IMG/VR virus record: IMGVR_UViG_3300021961_005592
Location: 51,210-115,209 of that record
DNA length: 64,000 bases
Reading direction: 5' to 3' (one strand)
Source: a virus
Positions 17,993 to 26,868 of the stretch are shown one piece after another. Position 1 is the first letter of the stretch. Every line of letters starts with the position of its first letter. The position numbers were made by a program, and so were the translations under genes. The notes beneath the pieces are model-generated. The model had not been told where the DNA came from. It searched no databases and saw only the letters and a program-made list of their open reading frames with translations.

Positions 17993-19362
17993 ACAAATAT
18001 AAAAAACAACTTGAAGAAATAACAGGGTCACCAACTTTTTGTATCTTGCCATGGATACACTTAGCTACTCGTCCTAACGGCGATATGAGATTATGCTGTA
18101 CTTCAAATGCTAGTGGAGCAGGTGTTGATCATAAAATTGGACTAGTTAAAAATGAAGACGGCCTTCCTGCAAATTTTGCAAAAACTTCACCGTTGGAAGC
18201 GTTCAATAACGAATATATGTGTAGTGTACGTAAAACTATGCTAGAAGGAAAAATACCAGCAAGCTGTACAGGATGCTTTAAAGAAGAAGATCAGGGTATT
18301 GTAAGCAAGCGTATTTGGGAAACAGGGTTTTGGATACAAGACGAAGGTTTAGATGTTGAAGAATTAATACAACAAACAGCAGAAGATGGTACTGTTCCTA
18401 GTCGTTTGCAATATTTAGATTTACGTTTAGGACATACATGTAATATTAAATGTGTAATGTGTTCACCGCATGACAGTAGTAAATGGGTAAGCGATTGGCA
18501 AAAACTTATACCAGTATTACAAGATCCTGAAGTCAAAAGTCAAATGACTTGGGATAAAAAAGAGTTTAATAATAAATGGTATGAAGAAGGAAAATTCTGG
18601 AACGAACTGTATGCACAGATACCCAATCTAAAACAAGTATACTTTGCAGGCGGCGAACCGCTAATGATTAAAGAACATAAAACTTTCTTAGAAGAAATTA
18701 TTAGGCAGGGTTATGAAAAAAATATATTATTAAGATATAATTCAAACGGAATTCTTGTTGATGAAGCATTAATTGAATTATGGAGTAAATTTAAAAAAGT
18801 AAAATTTGCTGTAAGTATAGATGCTTGTTTTGAGAGAGACGAGTACATAAGATATCCAACAAATTTTAAAGACGTAGAGCGTACACTGCATTTGCTTGAT
18901 AACACACCTGACAATATTCATGTTAGTATAGCAACTGCTATACAAGTTTTTAATATAAAACACATACCTGATTTTATTAAATGGAAAGTAAACAGTAATT
19001 TTAAAAAAATGAACATAGGAACAATTGACGGACACGTTATGGGCGGCGGCTTAGTTAATGCACACTTAGTACACATTCCTACCTTTCTTAATATTGCAAT
19101 ACTTCCAAAAAAAGATAAACAAGAAGTACAGGACAAGTTTGACGAATTAAAACAGTGGTTGTGGGACAATTATACTCAAGACGATAATTTTTGGATTAAA
19201 AATCCAAAAGGTTGGAATCAGTGGGAAGGTATTTTAAATTTTATGCACAAGTACGACAATAGTCGACTACTGCCAGGTTTTAAAGAATATGTAAACAAAC
19301 TAGATGCTATTAGAGGATTATGTGCAGCAAAAGTTTTTCCAGAGTTGGAACATTTATTATGA
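17983..19362 (+). CDS. N-twitch type radical SAM protein
   Basis: A 459-residue protein from ATG 17983. The N-terminus has FCILPWIHLATRPNGDMRLCC and SCTGCFKEEDQG, the Cys pattern of twitch-domain radical SAM proteins; the core motif is CNIKCVMC (153-160), followed by YFAGGEPLMI (about 220). It is the closest in layout to the minus-strand gene at 21235. Substrate unknown. An in-frame start at 17932 exists but lies deep inside the previous gene. Confidence 0.78.
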   Translation: MAIDKYKKQLEEITGSPTFCILPWIHLATRPNGDMRLCCTSNASGAGVDHKIGLVKNEDGLPANFAKTSPLEAFNNEYMCSVRKTMLEGKIPASCTGCFKEEDQGIVSKRIWETGFWIQDEGLDVEELIQQTAEDGTVPSRLQYLDLRLGHTCNIKCVMCSPHDSSKWVSDWQKLIPVLQDPEVKSQMTWDKKEFNNKWYEEGKFWNELYAQIPNLKQVYFAGGEPLMIKEHKTFLEEIIRQGYEKNILLRYNSNGILVDEALIELWSKFKKVKFAVSIDACFERDEYIRYPTNFKDVERTLHLLDNTPDNIHVSIATAIQVFNIKHIPDFIKWKVNSNFKKMNIGTIDGHVMGGGLVNAHLVHIPTFLNIAILPKKDKQEVQDKFDELKQWLWDNYTQDDNFWIKNPKGWNQWEGILNFMHKYDNSRLLPGFKEYVNKLDAIRGLCAAKVFPELEHLL

Positions 19363-20333
19363 ACAACATAATTAGAATAGAATCAAATATACCAAAAGAT
19401 ATTTTAAGAATAGAGTTGTTCTTAAGTAATATGTGTAATTACAAGTGTTGGTATTGCTTTCCTGGATATCATGAAGGCGATACACCGTGGCCCAAGTTTG
19501 AAAGAATAAAAGATAATCTTAGCCATATTATTGATTACTATAAGCGTAACGGAAATAAACGTGAAATACATTTGCATATAATTGGCGGTGAGCCTACTCT
19601 ATGGAAAGAGTTTGGTACGTTTGTAAAATATTTTAGTGAAGAACATAAGTGTGTTATTAGTATGAGTTCTAATGGAAGTAGAACCATACGATGGTGGAAC
19701 GAATATGGCGACTATGTTGATCATACTATGCTAAGTTGCCATCACGAAAGAGCTGATCCTGCACATATTGCAGAAGTTGGTGATATTTTATACACTAAAA
19801 ATAAAACTGTAAATGGAATGGTGTTAATGGATCCAACTGTTTGGGATAAATGTGTTTCTATAGTTGAAGCACTAAAGAAAAGTAAGTACGAATGGCCAAT
19901 TACTGCACTTGAAGTACACAATGATAAACAAAAATATACACAGGAACAAAAAGACTATCTTAGCGATTCTTTAAAACGTTGGCCTAACAAAGAATATTGG
20001 CTTAGTGCTGAAAAGTTACCTAGAAATAATCCTACAATAATTTTTTCTGATACAACAGAGCAAGAAGTTCCACGCAATTGGTTATCATTAAATAACAAAA
20101 ATATTTTTACTGGATGGCAATGTAATATTGGAATAGATACATTTTTTATAGATAAAAATGGAGATATAAGGGGCGGCTGCGGACAACCGTTATATAATAT
20201 GGATTCTTTTTATAATATATATGATGAAGATTTTATTAACAAGTTTACGCCTAATTTAATTCCTACAATCTGTAAAAAGACAAGTGCTTGTGATTGTCAA
20301 CCTGAAACTAACGCAAGGAAACAATTTTTATAA
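19359..20333 (+). CDS. Radical SAM protein with SPASM-like C-terminus
   Basis: A 324-residue protein with an ATGA overlap to the previous gene. Core motif CNYKCWYC (26-33), then IIGGEPTLWKEF. The C-terminal GWQCNIGIDTFFIDKNGDI...GCGQPLYNM and a final C-K-K-T-S-A-C-D-C match the layout of the genes at 15091 and 20328. This is the last plus-strand gene of the first run; its end overlaps the opposite-strand gene by 6 nt. Confidence 0.75.
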   Translation: MNNIIRIESNIPKDILRIELFLSNMCNYKCWYCFPGYHEGDTPWPKFERIKDNLSHIIDYYKRNGNKREIHLHIIGGEPTLWKEFGTFVKYFSEEHKCVISMSSNGSRTIRWWNEYGDYVDHTMLSCHHERADPAHIAEVGDILYTKNKTVNGMVLMDPTVWDKCVSIVEALKKSKYEWPITALEVHNDKQKYTQEQKDYLSDSLKRWPNKEYWLSAEKLPRNNPTIIFSDTTEQEVPRNWLSLNNKNIFTGWQCNIGIDTFFIDKNGDIRGGCGQPLYNMDSFYNIYDEDFINKFTPNLIPTICKKTSACDCQPETNARKQFL

Positions 20334-21251
20334 AATAGATATCTTTGTAAGAGGAATATCTGCTGCACAAGTACACCATCTACGTGTACATACAACCGGG
20401 TCGCTAGGTTGCTTAAATGTTCCTGTGTATATATTACCTAAGCTTTCACCTACACGGCAAGTTGCTCGATACACTTGACCATCCCAATTTATCATAAGGC
20501 TTTCTATTCCTGCATTGCAAGTCCATCCTTCAAAATTATTTCTATGTAGTTTAATTACATCATTAGCATGTATTTCTTCTGAATCATCTATAATGCAGTT
20601 AGGTTTAGCAGTAGCAGTCTTTCCTAGTATCCAATCTAAATCATTAGCTTGGTATCTCATATCGTCAAACCAATCTCTATCTGCTGCGTTTGTCCATCTT
20701 ATACGTCTAACAACATAGGGAATAAAATGAGAATCAAATAGATCGGCTGCTTCTCGAACTCTGTCCATATAGTTGTGATGAGCCATTAAATTAATTTGGA
20801 ATGGAATTCTACCAGGAGTTGACGGCTCGTTTCCTTGCGCAAACAATAAAATATTCATCATACACCTATACCAGTTAGCATCGTCTTCTACATGCAAGCT
20901 AAACACATAATGGTTAACTGGTAATTTTGTATAAAATGTTTCAGGCATTGTACCATTAGTTGTAATGTTCATCCAACTAATTTTATCTTTAGCATGTTTT
21001 AACAACGTAGGAAGGTTAGGGTTAACACATGGTTCCCCTCCTGTAAAACTAAGTCTTACGGGCTTATTTAACATTGCTAGTTTGTCTACAACTGACATCA
21101 ACAAATCTAGATTAGTATGAGGACTATGATTGTCGTGTATTTCTGCAGGACAATAACTGCAATCTAAATTACACCTCTTGCCTAAGTTCCATTCAACATG
21201 AATACTATCCTGGTGCGGCCATTTACTTGTAATCTTATACATACGGAGCAA
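20328..21251 (-). CDS. Radical SAM protein with SPASM-like C-terminus
   Basis: A 307-residue protein with CNLDCSYC (27-34), LSFTGGEPCVNPNL (about 67-80) and a C-terminal GWTCNAGIESLMINWDGQVYRATC, then G-x-L-G-N-I-Y-T-G-T-F and C-T-R-R-W-C-T-C. The pattern is shared with 15091 and 19359. It runs tail to tail with 19359 and overlaps the upstream twitch radical SAM gene by 17 nt, so these two are probably co-translated. Confidence 0.75.
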   Translation of the reverse strand: MLRMYKITSKWPHQDSIHVEWNLGKRCNLDCSYCPAEIHDNHSPHTNLDLLMSVVDKLAMLNKPVRLSFTGGEPCVNPNLPTLLKHAKDKISWMNITTNGTMPETFYTKLPVNHYVFSLHVEDDANWYRCMMNILLFAQGNEPSTPGRIPFQINLMAHHNYMDRVREAADLFDSHFIPYVVRRIRWTNAADRDWFDDMRYQANDLDWILGKTATAKPNCIIDDSEEIHANDVIKLHRNNFEGWTCNAGIESLMINWDGQVYRATCRVGESLGNIYTGTFKQPSDPVVCTRRWCTCAADIPLTKISIL

Positions 21252-22506
21252 ACTCTGGATTAACGGCAGTAAAACTTATTTGATTACGACTATGGTCTAA
21301 TCTATGATTAAATTCTATACAATCTTGCCAATGTGATTTATACATACACCGTGCTTGTAAAAAGTTAATGTTGTCTTGTATTTGTTGTAGAGTAACTTGT
21401 TCTAGTAATTTGTGTTCACGTACTAACGGGTATTTTAAAATTTCTGTTTTCATTTGTTCTAGTCTTGCTACTACTTTTGATTTTAACTCAGGAGGTAGTA
21501 CTTGTGCAGATAACGGCATAGGATAAGTGACACGATGCGAATAAAAAACAATACCTAGTTTGTTAATAAAATAATCAATCACTTTATCAATCTGCATAAT
21601 GTTGTTTGCTTGCACTGTAAATGCACCAACTACTCTAGATACATTTGGAAAACTTTGAAATACTTTAATGTTTTCTTCTATTTCGCTAAACTTACCGTTG
21701 CCTCTAATGTATTCGTAAACATCGTGTATGCCGTCTATGCTTACGTTTACAGCAATGCTTTTAAACTTAGGCCAATAGTCGTGTATAGTGCGTCCGCCTT
21801 TTATACCTAGTGTAGTACCGTTTGTAGCATACTTTAGTTCTATGTTTTTGCCGTAAGGTGCTAACATGTCAAGTATCTTGTAATGATAAGGATCCATTAA
21901 AGGTTCCCCTCCCGCAAATTCTACTCTGCGGAAATGCGGCAGTAGTTTAGTAAAGGATGCCCACCAGTTTTCACTGTCGTCAAACGGTCCAATATATTTT
22001 CCGGGTGTGTCTGTAAGTTTGTCTATAATTGGAATGAGAATATTATTTTCTTTTTCGTAAAAAGGCTTTACCTCGTTCCAGTCTTTCCATTGTGTACTAT
22101 CTAAAGGATTACACATGCGACATTTGAGATTACAGAGGTTATTGAGCTTAATTTCCATCGTAGGAAGCTCAAACGGCATGCTGTAATCGTCGTTTAAAGC
22201 GTTTAGTGCGTTAGGGTATAAGTTGACCCTAGCTTCTGGTATAACCCCTGCTATATGACGCTGTCGTAAGCTCTGTACACCCTGATCTTCGAGGTCAAAG
22301 CAAGGTTTGCATACTTCTGGACGTTCACTGTTAAGTACTTGTCTACGTACTTCTCGCATAGTGTCGTTATTCCATGCTTCTTCTAGAGTTTCGTTTTGTA
22401 TGTAGCCAATAGGAGCACTGCGGCAGCAAACTTTAATTGCTCCGTCTTCTCGTGTAGCAAGTCCTGTAAAAGGGTGCATACAAAATGTACATGATTTATT
22501 TTTCAT
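21235..22506 (-). CDS. N-twitch type radical SAM protein
   Basis: A 423-residue protein with FCMHPFTGLATREDGAIKVCC (Cys at 9, 27, 28), VCKPCFDLEDQG (66-69) and the core CNLKCRMC (125-132), followed by VEFAGGEPLMDPYHYK. It is a paralogue of the genes at 17983 and 3838. In a linear pathway an N-twitch and a SPASM-like radical SAM protein appear side by side twice in this window (17983/19359 and 21235/20328), which suggests they work in pairs. Confidence 0.78.
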   Translation of the reverse strand: MKNKSCTFCMHPFTGLATREDGAIKVCCRSAPIGYIQNETLEEAWNNDTMREVRRQVLNSERPEVCKPCFDLEDQGVQSLRQRHIAGVIPEARVNLYPNALNALNDDYSMPFELPTMEIKLNNLCNLKCRMCNPLDSTQWKDWNEVKPFYEKENNILIPIIDKLTDTPGKYIGPFDDSENWWASFTKLLPHFRRVEFAGGEPLMDPYHYKILDMLAPYGKNIELKYATNGTTLGIKGGRTIHDYWPKFKSIAVNVSIDGIHDVYEYIRGNGKFSEIEENIKVFQSFPNVSRVVGAFTVQANNIMQIDKVIDYFINKLGIVFYSHRVTYPMPLSAQVLPPELKSKVVARLEQMKTEILKYPLVREHKLLEQVTLQQIQDNINFLQARCMYKSHWQDCIEFNHRLDHSRNQISFTAVNPEFAPYV

Positions 22507-23083
22507 TTAATACCTTAACTATATTTTCACTAGTGGTTTTATGAGATTGTATACCGGGATGTAAATTATCTGTTCCTTTATCTAATAAAAACATACCGTC
22601 TCTACAAAAATTTGAAATTTCTAATTTTTCATTTGTATACTTAGATAACTCGTGTATAGTAAATGGATAATGCAAGTATTTTAAATTTTTTGATTTTAAA
22701 AAAAGATCTGCATGGTGTATGCACATCCAACTTTTTGTATTGTAATCTGTTGCATTCATTAATTTTTGCCAAGACATATCTTTTGTTGAAGCACTAAATC
22801 TTTTTCTTAACGACTTAAATCTAGCTCCCCATTTACTAAAAATTAAATCTCGATGCGTATGTGTCCACATAATTACAATAGTATCTGTTGTTTTATAATC
22901 AAAGTTTAATACTTCGTAAAGAATTTCTGTATTACTAGCAGCAGGTTCGCCTTTGTTTATTAATTCTAAACTTAATTCTTTAGCTACTAAAGACGGCCAA
23001 GATATTTTACTTGGAAAAAGACCATCTCCGGGCAACCCTACTCCCCAAGTATAAGAACATCCAAAAGCAATTAATCTTGACAT
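22496..23083 (-). CDS. SGNH/GDSL-like hydrolase
   Basis: A 195-residue protein beginning SRLIAFGCSYTWGVG with the putative nucleophile Ser10, an Asn-containing AASNTEIL block where SGNH block III is expected, IVIMWTHTHRD, and D-N-L-H-P-G (about 173-178) as the Asp/His block. It is related to 678-1319. It overlaps both neighbours, in a unit with the QueC-like gene. Confidence 0.6.
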   Translation of the reverse strand: MSRLIAFGCSYTWGVGLPGDGLFPSKISWPSLVAKELSLELINKGEPAASNTEILYEVLNFDYKTTDTIVIMWTHTHRDLIFSKWGARFKSLRKRFSASTKDMSWQKLMNATDYNTKSWMCIHHADLFLKSKNLKYLHYPFTIHELSKYTNEKLEISNFCRDGMFLLDKGTDNLHPGIQSHKTTSENIVKVLNEK

Positions 23084-23748
23084 TTACTTATAGCCCATTC
23101 TCTCTCTTTACACCAAAAACATTCTCCGCATATCGGTACGTCTTGTCCAGGATCATATGTTGTATAATCTAAACCTTCAAACTCACCTTCGCAACTTCTT
23201 GTAATTTCTAATAAGTCTAGGATATCGTATTTGTAATATTGTTTGATAATCCAGTCTTTAGTAGTATACACAAAGGGATGATAAACGTCAATACCCATAT
23301 GTTCCATATGTATAGGTAATACCCCTTCATCTCTTTCAGGTAATGCTCCTGGTATTTCTATGTCTGGATTTTTATTTACAGCAGCAAACCATGCATCTAA
23401 TTTGTATGCATGTGCAACCCACTCGTTATGCGCACGAAGTATAATCCTGTTTCCAGGTTTCTTTGCTCCGTATTCATCTGTTATAAGAGGACTAATAGGT
23501 TCTTCTAATTCAGGAGGAATAAATCCTTCTATGTGTTCAAAACGATTTGGAAAATTATATTTAAACCATCTAACAACTTGTTGAGCAATGTAACGTTGCC
23601 AAGGACGAGTTTTCCACATACGTATTTGTGTAGTAAAATAGATATCTGCATTAGATTCTTTTACTATAAGATATGCTAAAAGCGCACTGTCTGCACCACC
23701 GCTTAAACTAATACCAATTCTTTTCCATTCTTTATCTATGTGTATCAT
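23071..23748 (-). CDS. QueC-like PP-loop protein
   Basis: A 225-residue protein with ISLSGGADSALL (about 13-24) and a C-terminus T-R-S-C...ICGECFWCKEREWA (about 185-218). The last part follows the QueC pattern of a zinc site formed by one Cys plus C-G-x-C-x-x-C next to an E-R motif, after a HPF...DWIIKQYYKYDILDLL helix. QueC makes preQ0 (7-cyano-7-deazaguanine) from CDG. The G-R-N-x-x-F motif of true QueC is replaced by RAHNEWVAHAY, so either it is a diverged QueC completing the phage pathway or a relative that forms another amide or nitrile. Confidence 0.6.
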   Translation of the reverse strand: MIHIDKEWKRIGISLSGGADSALLAYLIVKESNADIYFTTQIRMWKTRPWQRYIAQQVVRWFKYNFPNRFEHIEGFIPPELEEPISPLITDEYGAKKPGNRIILRAHNEWVAHAYKLDAWFAAVNKNPDIEIPGALPERDEGVLPIHMEHMGIDVYHPFVYTTKDWIIKQYYKYDILDLLEITRSCEGEFEGLDYTTYDPGQDVPICGECFWCKEREWAISKCQD

Positions 23749-24437
23749 AATTCTTTTAGAACTTTCTCAATAAATTCGGTAGGATAATTTGTTCTAAAAC
23801 TATTCCAACATAACTTATTCATAGTTTCAAATGTTTGCGGGGTGTTCCAATCTATTCCTAAAGTTTCTAAATATTTTTTCATTTCGTCTTGACGTGTACT
23901 GTATATGTGACTTTCTACATCTGCAATACTAAAATTAGGTTCGTCTTTATGATATGTAAAAAAATAATTGATACTTTTTAATTTTCCATCGACAATAAAA
24001 TAACTTGATGGATGCATACTGTACTTGTGAAGACCTAAACTTTTATGTGCTTTAATTATTTCAAGCATTTGATCTTGCCAGTCTGGTAATACACTATCAT
24101 AATTTTCTGTTAAACAACCTGCACGATTCCAAAAGTCAAGTCCGTCTATTTCCAAATGTAGTTTTTTATTTTCTAGATCAATTTTAATAATTTTTGGAAT
24201 TAAGTCCGGGTATGCATTACGCATTTGTGTAATGTAGTTAATTTCACGTAGCCACTTCTCGTTCATCTTAGTAGGATCAACTACTTGATTTTGTCCTTTA
24301 TGATACTCTCCGTCGTTATAATACCATTGGACAAATTCTGTTTTATCTTTGTTAACTAGGCTTGTGTAAATTAAGTTGTTACGGCATAACCCTACTCCGG
24401 GTACGTTATTCCAGTAATAATCATAATTGTTTTCCAT
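23745..24437 (-). CDS. Kinase-like protein, degenerate
   Basis: A 230-residue protein from ATG 24437. Its second half (IKAHKSLGLHKYSMHPSSYFIVDGK then LKSINYFFTY) follows the layout of a kinase catalytic loop and the DFG region: helix, x-x-x-H-P-x-x-x-x-I-x-x-x-K, hydrophobic strand. The catalytic Asp is replaced, so it may be inactive or use other residues. The gene at 26297 has the same layout. It lies directly across a 26-bp divergent gap from the plus-strand oxygenase gene. Confidence 0.45.
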   Translation of the reverse strand: MENNYDYYWNNVPGVGLCRNNLIYTSLVNKDKTEFVQWYYNDGEYHKGQNQVVDPTKMNEKWLREINYITQMRNAYPDLIPKIIKIDLENKKLHLEIDGLDFWNRAGCLTENYDSVLPDWQDQMLEIIKAHKSLGLHKYSMHPSSYFIVDGKLKSINYFFTYHKDEPNFSIADVESHIYSTRQDEMKKYLETLGIDWNTPQTFETMNKLCWNSFRTNYPTEFIEKVLKEL

Positions 24438-24463
24438 ATAAATACTTATTGATAAGTACTTAT
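24437..24463. promoter_or_regulatory. Divergent control region with repeated palindromes
   Basis: The 26-bp gap between divergent starts at 24437 (-) and 24464 (+) holds TACTTAT-TG-ATAAGTA (24443-24458, 7-bp arms) overlapping a perfect 12-bp palindrome ATAAGTACTTAT (24452-24463). A TATAAATA box (24437-24444) points along the plus strand. The repeated half-site suggests protein binding. Confidence 0.4.
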
Positions 24464-25279
24464 ATGATACGAGGAATTGGCAATAAACCATATATCAATT
24501 TAGATCCTTACCTAGACGTGGAAGGATTTAAAAACCTGCATCCTGAAATATGCAAGGGATTTGCACTTGCACGTGACTATGCAAAAGAAGGAACTTGGAT
24601 GGCACCAGGTTTTAAATTTGATGATATGAGTTATATCATCGATTGGAAGCCAATATACAAAGCATTTGCTGAGTACCAATCACTTCCAGATGATCATCCT
24701 ATTAAAGTACAAGGCCGCGAGATATTTCCTACAGACTTCAAAGATTACAAACAACGTAATACATTTACACGCTATCTTAAAACAACATTAGGTGCAAACG
24801 ATCCTTACATTTATTATTTTTTATGGAATGAGGGTGACTGGAACGAGCGTAATGCAGAGCGTCAAAAAACTGAAGAATCAAAGTTTTTTCCTAAAGTAGT
24901 TGAATGGGTTGAGAGTTTACAGACTAAAGGTATTATTAACAGAATAGGTAGAGTTATTTTCTTTCATTGTGATCATAATGGTAAAGCATTTGAACATAGA
25001 GACTTAGATGCTAATAATGGTGTACACGATGACAAGCAATATAGTCCACATAACAACGAATTCATTCATATACGTTATCGTACTAAGCGTGGATTTTATA
25101 TATGGGATCCTGAAAGTGAAAACAAGTATTACTTAAATTGTCATGCAGCATTTTGGAATGATCAAGATTGGCATGGTGGAGAAGAATCTAAAGAAGTAGA
25201 GTACGGTCTACGTATTGATTGTAAGTTTACACCGGAGTTTAGAAACGCTATAGGGATAGGTCACCTAGACCATTACTAA
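24464..25279 (+). CDS. Putative 2-oxoglutarate/Fe(II) oxygenase
   Basis: A 271-residue protein from ATG 24464. The C-terminal half has IFFHCDHNGKAFEHRDLD with an H-x-D pair, IHIRYRTKRGFYIWDPES, and NDQDWHGGEESKEVEYGLRIDCKF with the distal His and an Arg for the co-substrate. This is the spacing of a double-stranded beta-helix oxygenase. A single plus-strand gene between two minus-strand runs; its end overlaps the opposite SDR gene by 32 nt. Hydroxylation target unknown. Confidence 0.55.
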   Translation: MIRGIGNKPYINLDPYLDVEGFKNLHPEICKGFALARDYAKEGTWMAPGFKFDDMSYIIDWKPIYKAFAEYQSLPDDHPIKVQGREIFPTDFKDYKQRNTFTRYLKTTLGANDPYIYYFLWNEGDWNERNAERQKTEESKFFPKVVEWVESLQTKGIINRIGRVIFFHCDHNGKAFEHRDLDANNGVHDDKQYSPHNNEFIHIRYRTKRGFYIWDPESENKYYLNCHAAFWNDQDWHGGEESKEVEYGLRIDCKFTPEFRNAIGIGHLDHY

Positions 25280-25754
25280 CTTCTATTCTTACAGGTAAAA
25301 TACTTTTACCATTAATTACACTATCAACAGTTGAACATATCTGTTCGTTAGTAACGCTGGGCACAACACCTTCACCATAGTTTGAAATACTAATTAATGC
25401 ACTATTTTTGAGTTCTTTATGTACATATTCTAGAAATAGTTTTTGTGATATGTACTCTGGATTGTTAAACCGTTTCATAGCAGACCAAGCAAATTGTGTT
25501 ATTAGGCTTGTAAAACTTATGTTAATTTTTGCATTGCTTTTTTCTAGTAGTAAACCTTGTATAAAGTTTATGTGTGCTAAATTAATAAAAACATCACAGT
25601 CATCTGTTAGTGTTATTAGACGGTCCTGATGTTCTCTGTTTTCTAAATTCCAACCTTGTTTTCTCGATGCAGTAGTAACGTCGTGACTTTTATTTAAATG
25701 AGAAAATAGTACTTTTCCAATAGGACTTGTAGAACCAGTTAAAATAATTTTCAT
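25248..25754 (-). CDS. Short SDR/NAD-epimerase-like protein
   Basis: A 168-residue protein starting KIILTGSTSPIGKVL, a Rossmann G-x-x-x-P-I-G motif, with VFINLAHINFIQG and SFTSLITQFAWSAMKR...EYISQKLFLEYVHKEL, in which Tyr and Lys sit four residues apart as in extended SDRs. It is about half the length of a full epimerase and lacks most of the substrate domain. The ATG at 25754 lies just inside the preceding gene's stop (25756). Confidence 0.6.
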   Translation of the reverse strand: MKIILTGSTSPIGKVLFSHLNKSHDVTTASRKQGWNLENREHQDRLITLTDDCDVFINLAHINFIQGLLLEKSNAKINISFTSLITQFAWSAMKRFNNPEYISQKLFLEYVHKELKNSALISISNYGEGVVPSVTNEQICSTVDSVINGKSILPVRIEVSNGLGDLSL

Positions 25755-25755
25755 A

Positions 25756-26304
25756 TCATCCCCAAATGTTAAACAAATATTTAGGCTCCGTTCCTGCGTT
25801 GGCACCAGCATGCCAACTTTTACGACCAGGCCATTGATATACATTGCCTTGAGCCTCGTTAAAAAAGACAGTGTCGTCAACTTGGAAAAAATGCCCAGGC
25901 CTTGGGATATCTATATGACAATGAAATCGTCTGAGATTGCCTTTGGCATCTAGTGTCCTTTCGTCGTCAGTTATGTCCCAGTGCCAAGGCGCAACATCAC
26001 CCGGCAAAACTTTACTAATCCAACAATTTATGTAAGACGTCATTCCAATAAAATTCATAAATGTTGTAACTACTTCTTCAGGAAATTGTTTTCCAGGAAA
26101 ATGCATTTCCCAACTAGCATTGCCACCTTCTGCTTTAAATTTGTAACCTGCATTACGTAGAGGCGCAGCAACTTCGTTAACTCCTTCTACTGGATGCCCT
26201 ACATCATGTTTAGGACCAATATATGCTGGTGCTGAATTATTAACACATTGGATAACGTGATTCCAATCAATTATATCATTACAATTTCCAATAAATTTAA
26301 CCAT
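25756..26304 (-). CDS. Aspartyl/asparaginyl beta-hydroxylase-like oxygenase
   Basis: A 182-residue protein. GDVAPWHWDITDDE gives the H-x-D iron ligands (about 107-109), HCHIDIPRPGHFFQVDD the conserved central strand, and YQWPGRKSWHAGANAGTEPKYLFNIWG the distal His and the co-substrate region. This order matches 2-oxoglutarate/Fe(II) hydroxylases of the Asp/Asn hydroxylase type. Substrate may be an amino acid or peptide. Confidence 0.68.
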   Translation of the reverse strand: MVKFIGNCNDIIDWNHVIQCVNNSAPAYIGPKHDVGHPVEGVNEVAAPLRNAGYKFKAEGGNASWEMHFPGKQFPEEVVTTFMNFIGMTSYINCWISKVLPGDVAPWHWDITDDERTLDAKGNLRRFHCHIDIPRPGHFFQVDDTVFFNEAQGNVYQWPGRKSWHAGANAGTEPKYLFNIWG

Positions 26305-26851
26305 TTAAAAAATCCCCAGGCCAATTTCCTATATTTTGTTTTATTGTGTAATCATAAGTATCTTTTATATTTAATATATTATTTTCAAACTGAAATCTAT
26401 TTTTGTCATTTATGATATTACCAATCATATCTTGTTTAATTTCGTCATCGTAGCATACACATGCATGTAAGTCCATTATATGTATTTTAGACTCTTTTAT
26501 ATAAAATGTGTGAGGGTATATGTTAAGTTTATATAATCCTAAACTTTCTAAGTCTATCAAAATATCTTTAATTTGTTGTTGCCAGTTGTTCGGTAAGTCT
26601 GTATTAAAATGCAACAGATGATTTAAACTGCTGTTGTACCATTTAAATTTTATTTCTTTATCAAGCGCATTAATTGAAATAATTTCAGGAGCATACGGTT
26701 TATAACAGGTTAATCCAATTCCTTTTACTTCTTGATTAAACCAAAAAGCATTTTTAAATTTCATCACAAATATGTTATCATCATAAAACCCGTCGTATAT
26801 AGGTGTTGCTTGACATAGGTTGCCATCTATATATTTCTTAAATTGGATCAT
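26297..26851 (-). CDS. Kinase-like protein, degenerate
   Basis: A 184-residue protein with the same order as 23745-24437: a W-x-x-Q-I helix, LESLGLYKLNIYPHTFYIKESK, then IHIMDLHACV in the place of a DFG strand. The HRD-like Asp is Asn or absent while the later Asp is present. It overlaps the oxygenase gene by 8 nt. The short N-lobe argues against a full protein kinase; a small-molecule phosphotransferase or pseudoenzyme is possible. Confidence 0.45.
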   Translation of the reverse strand: MIQFKKYIDGNLCQATPIYDGFYDDNIFVMKFKNAFWFNQEVKGIGLTCYKPYAPEIISINALDKEIKFKWYNSSLNHLLHFNTDLPNNWQQQIKDILIDLESLGLYKLNIYPHTFYIKESKIHIMDLHACVCYDDEIKQDMIGNIINDKNRFQFENNILNIKDTYDYTIKQNIGNWPGDFLNG

Positions 26852-26868
26852 AAGCTACTCTTGTGTCA

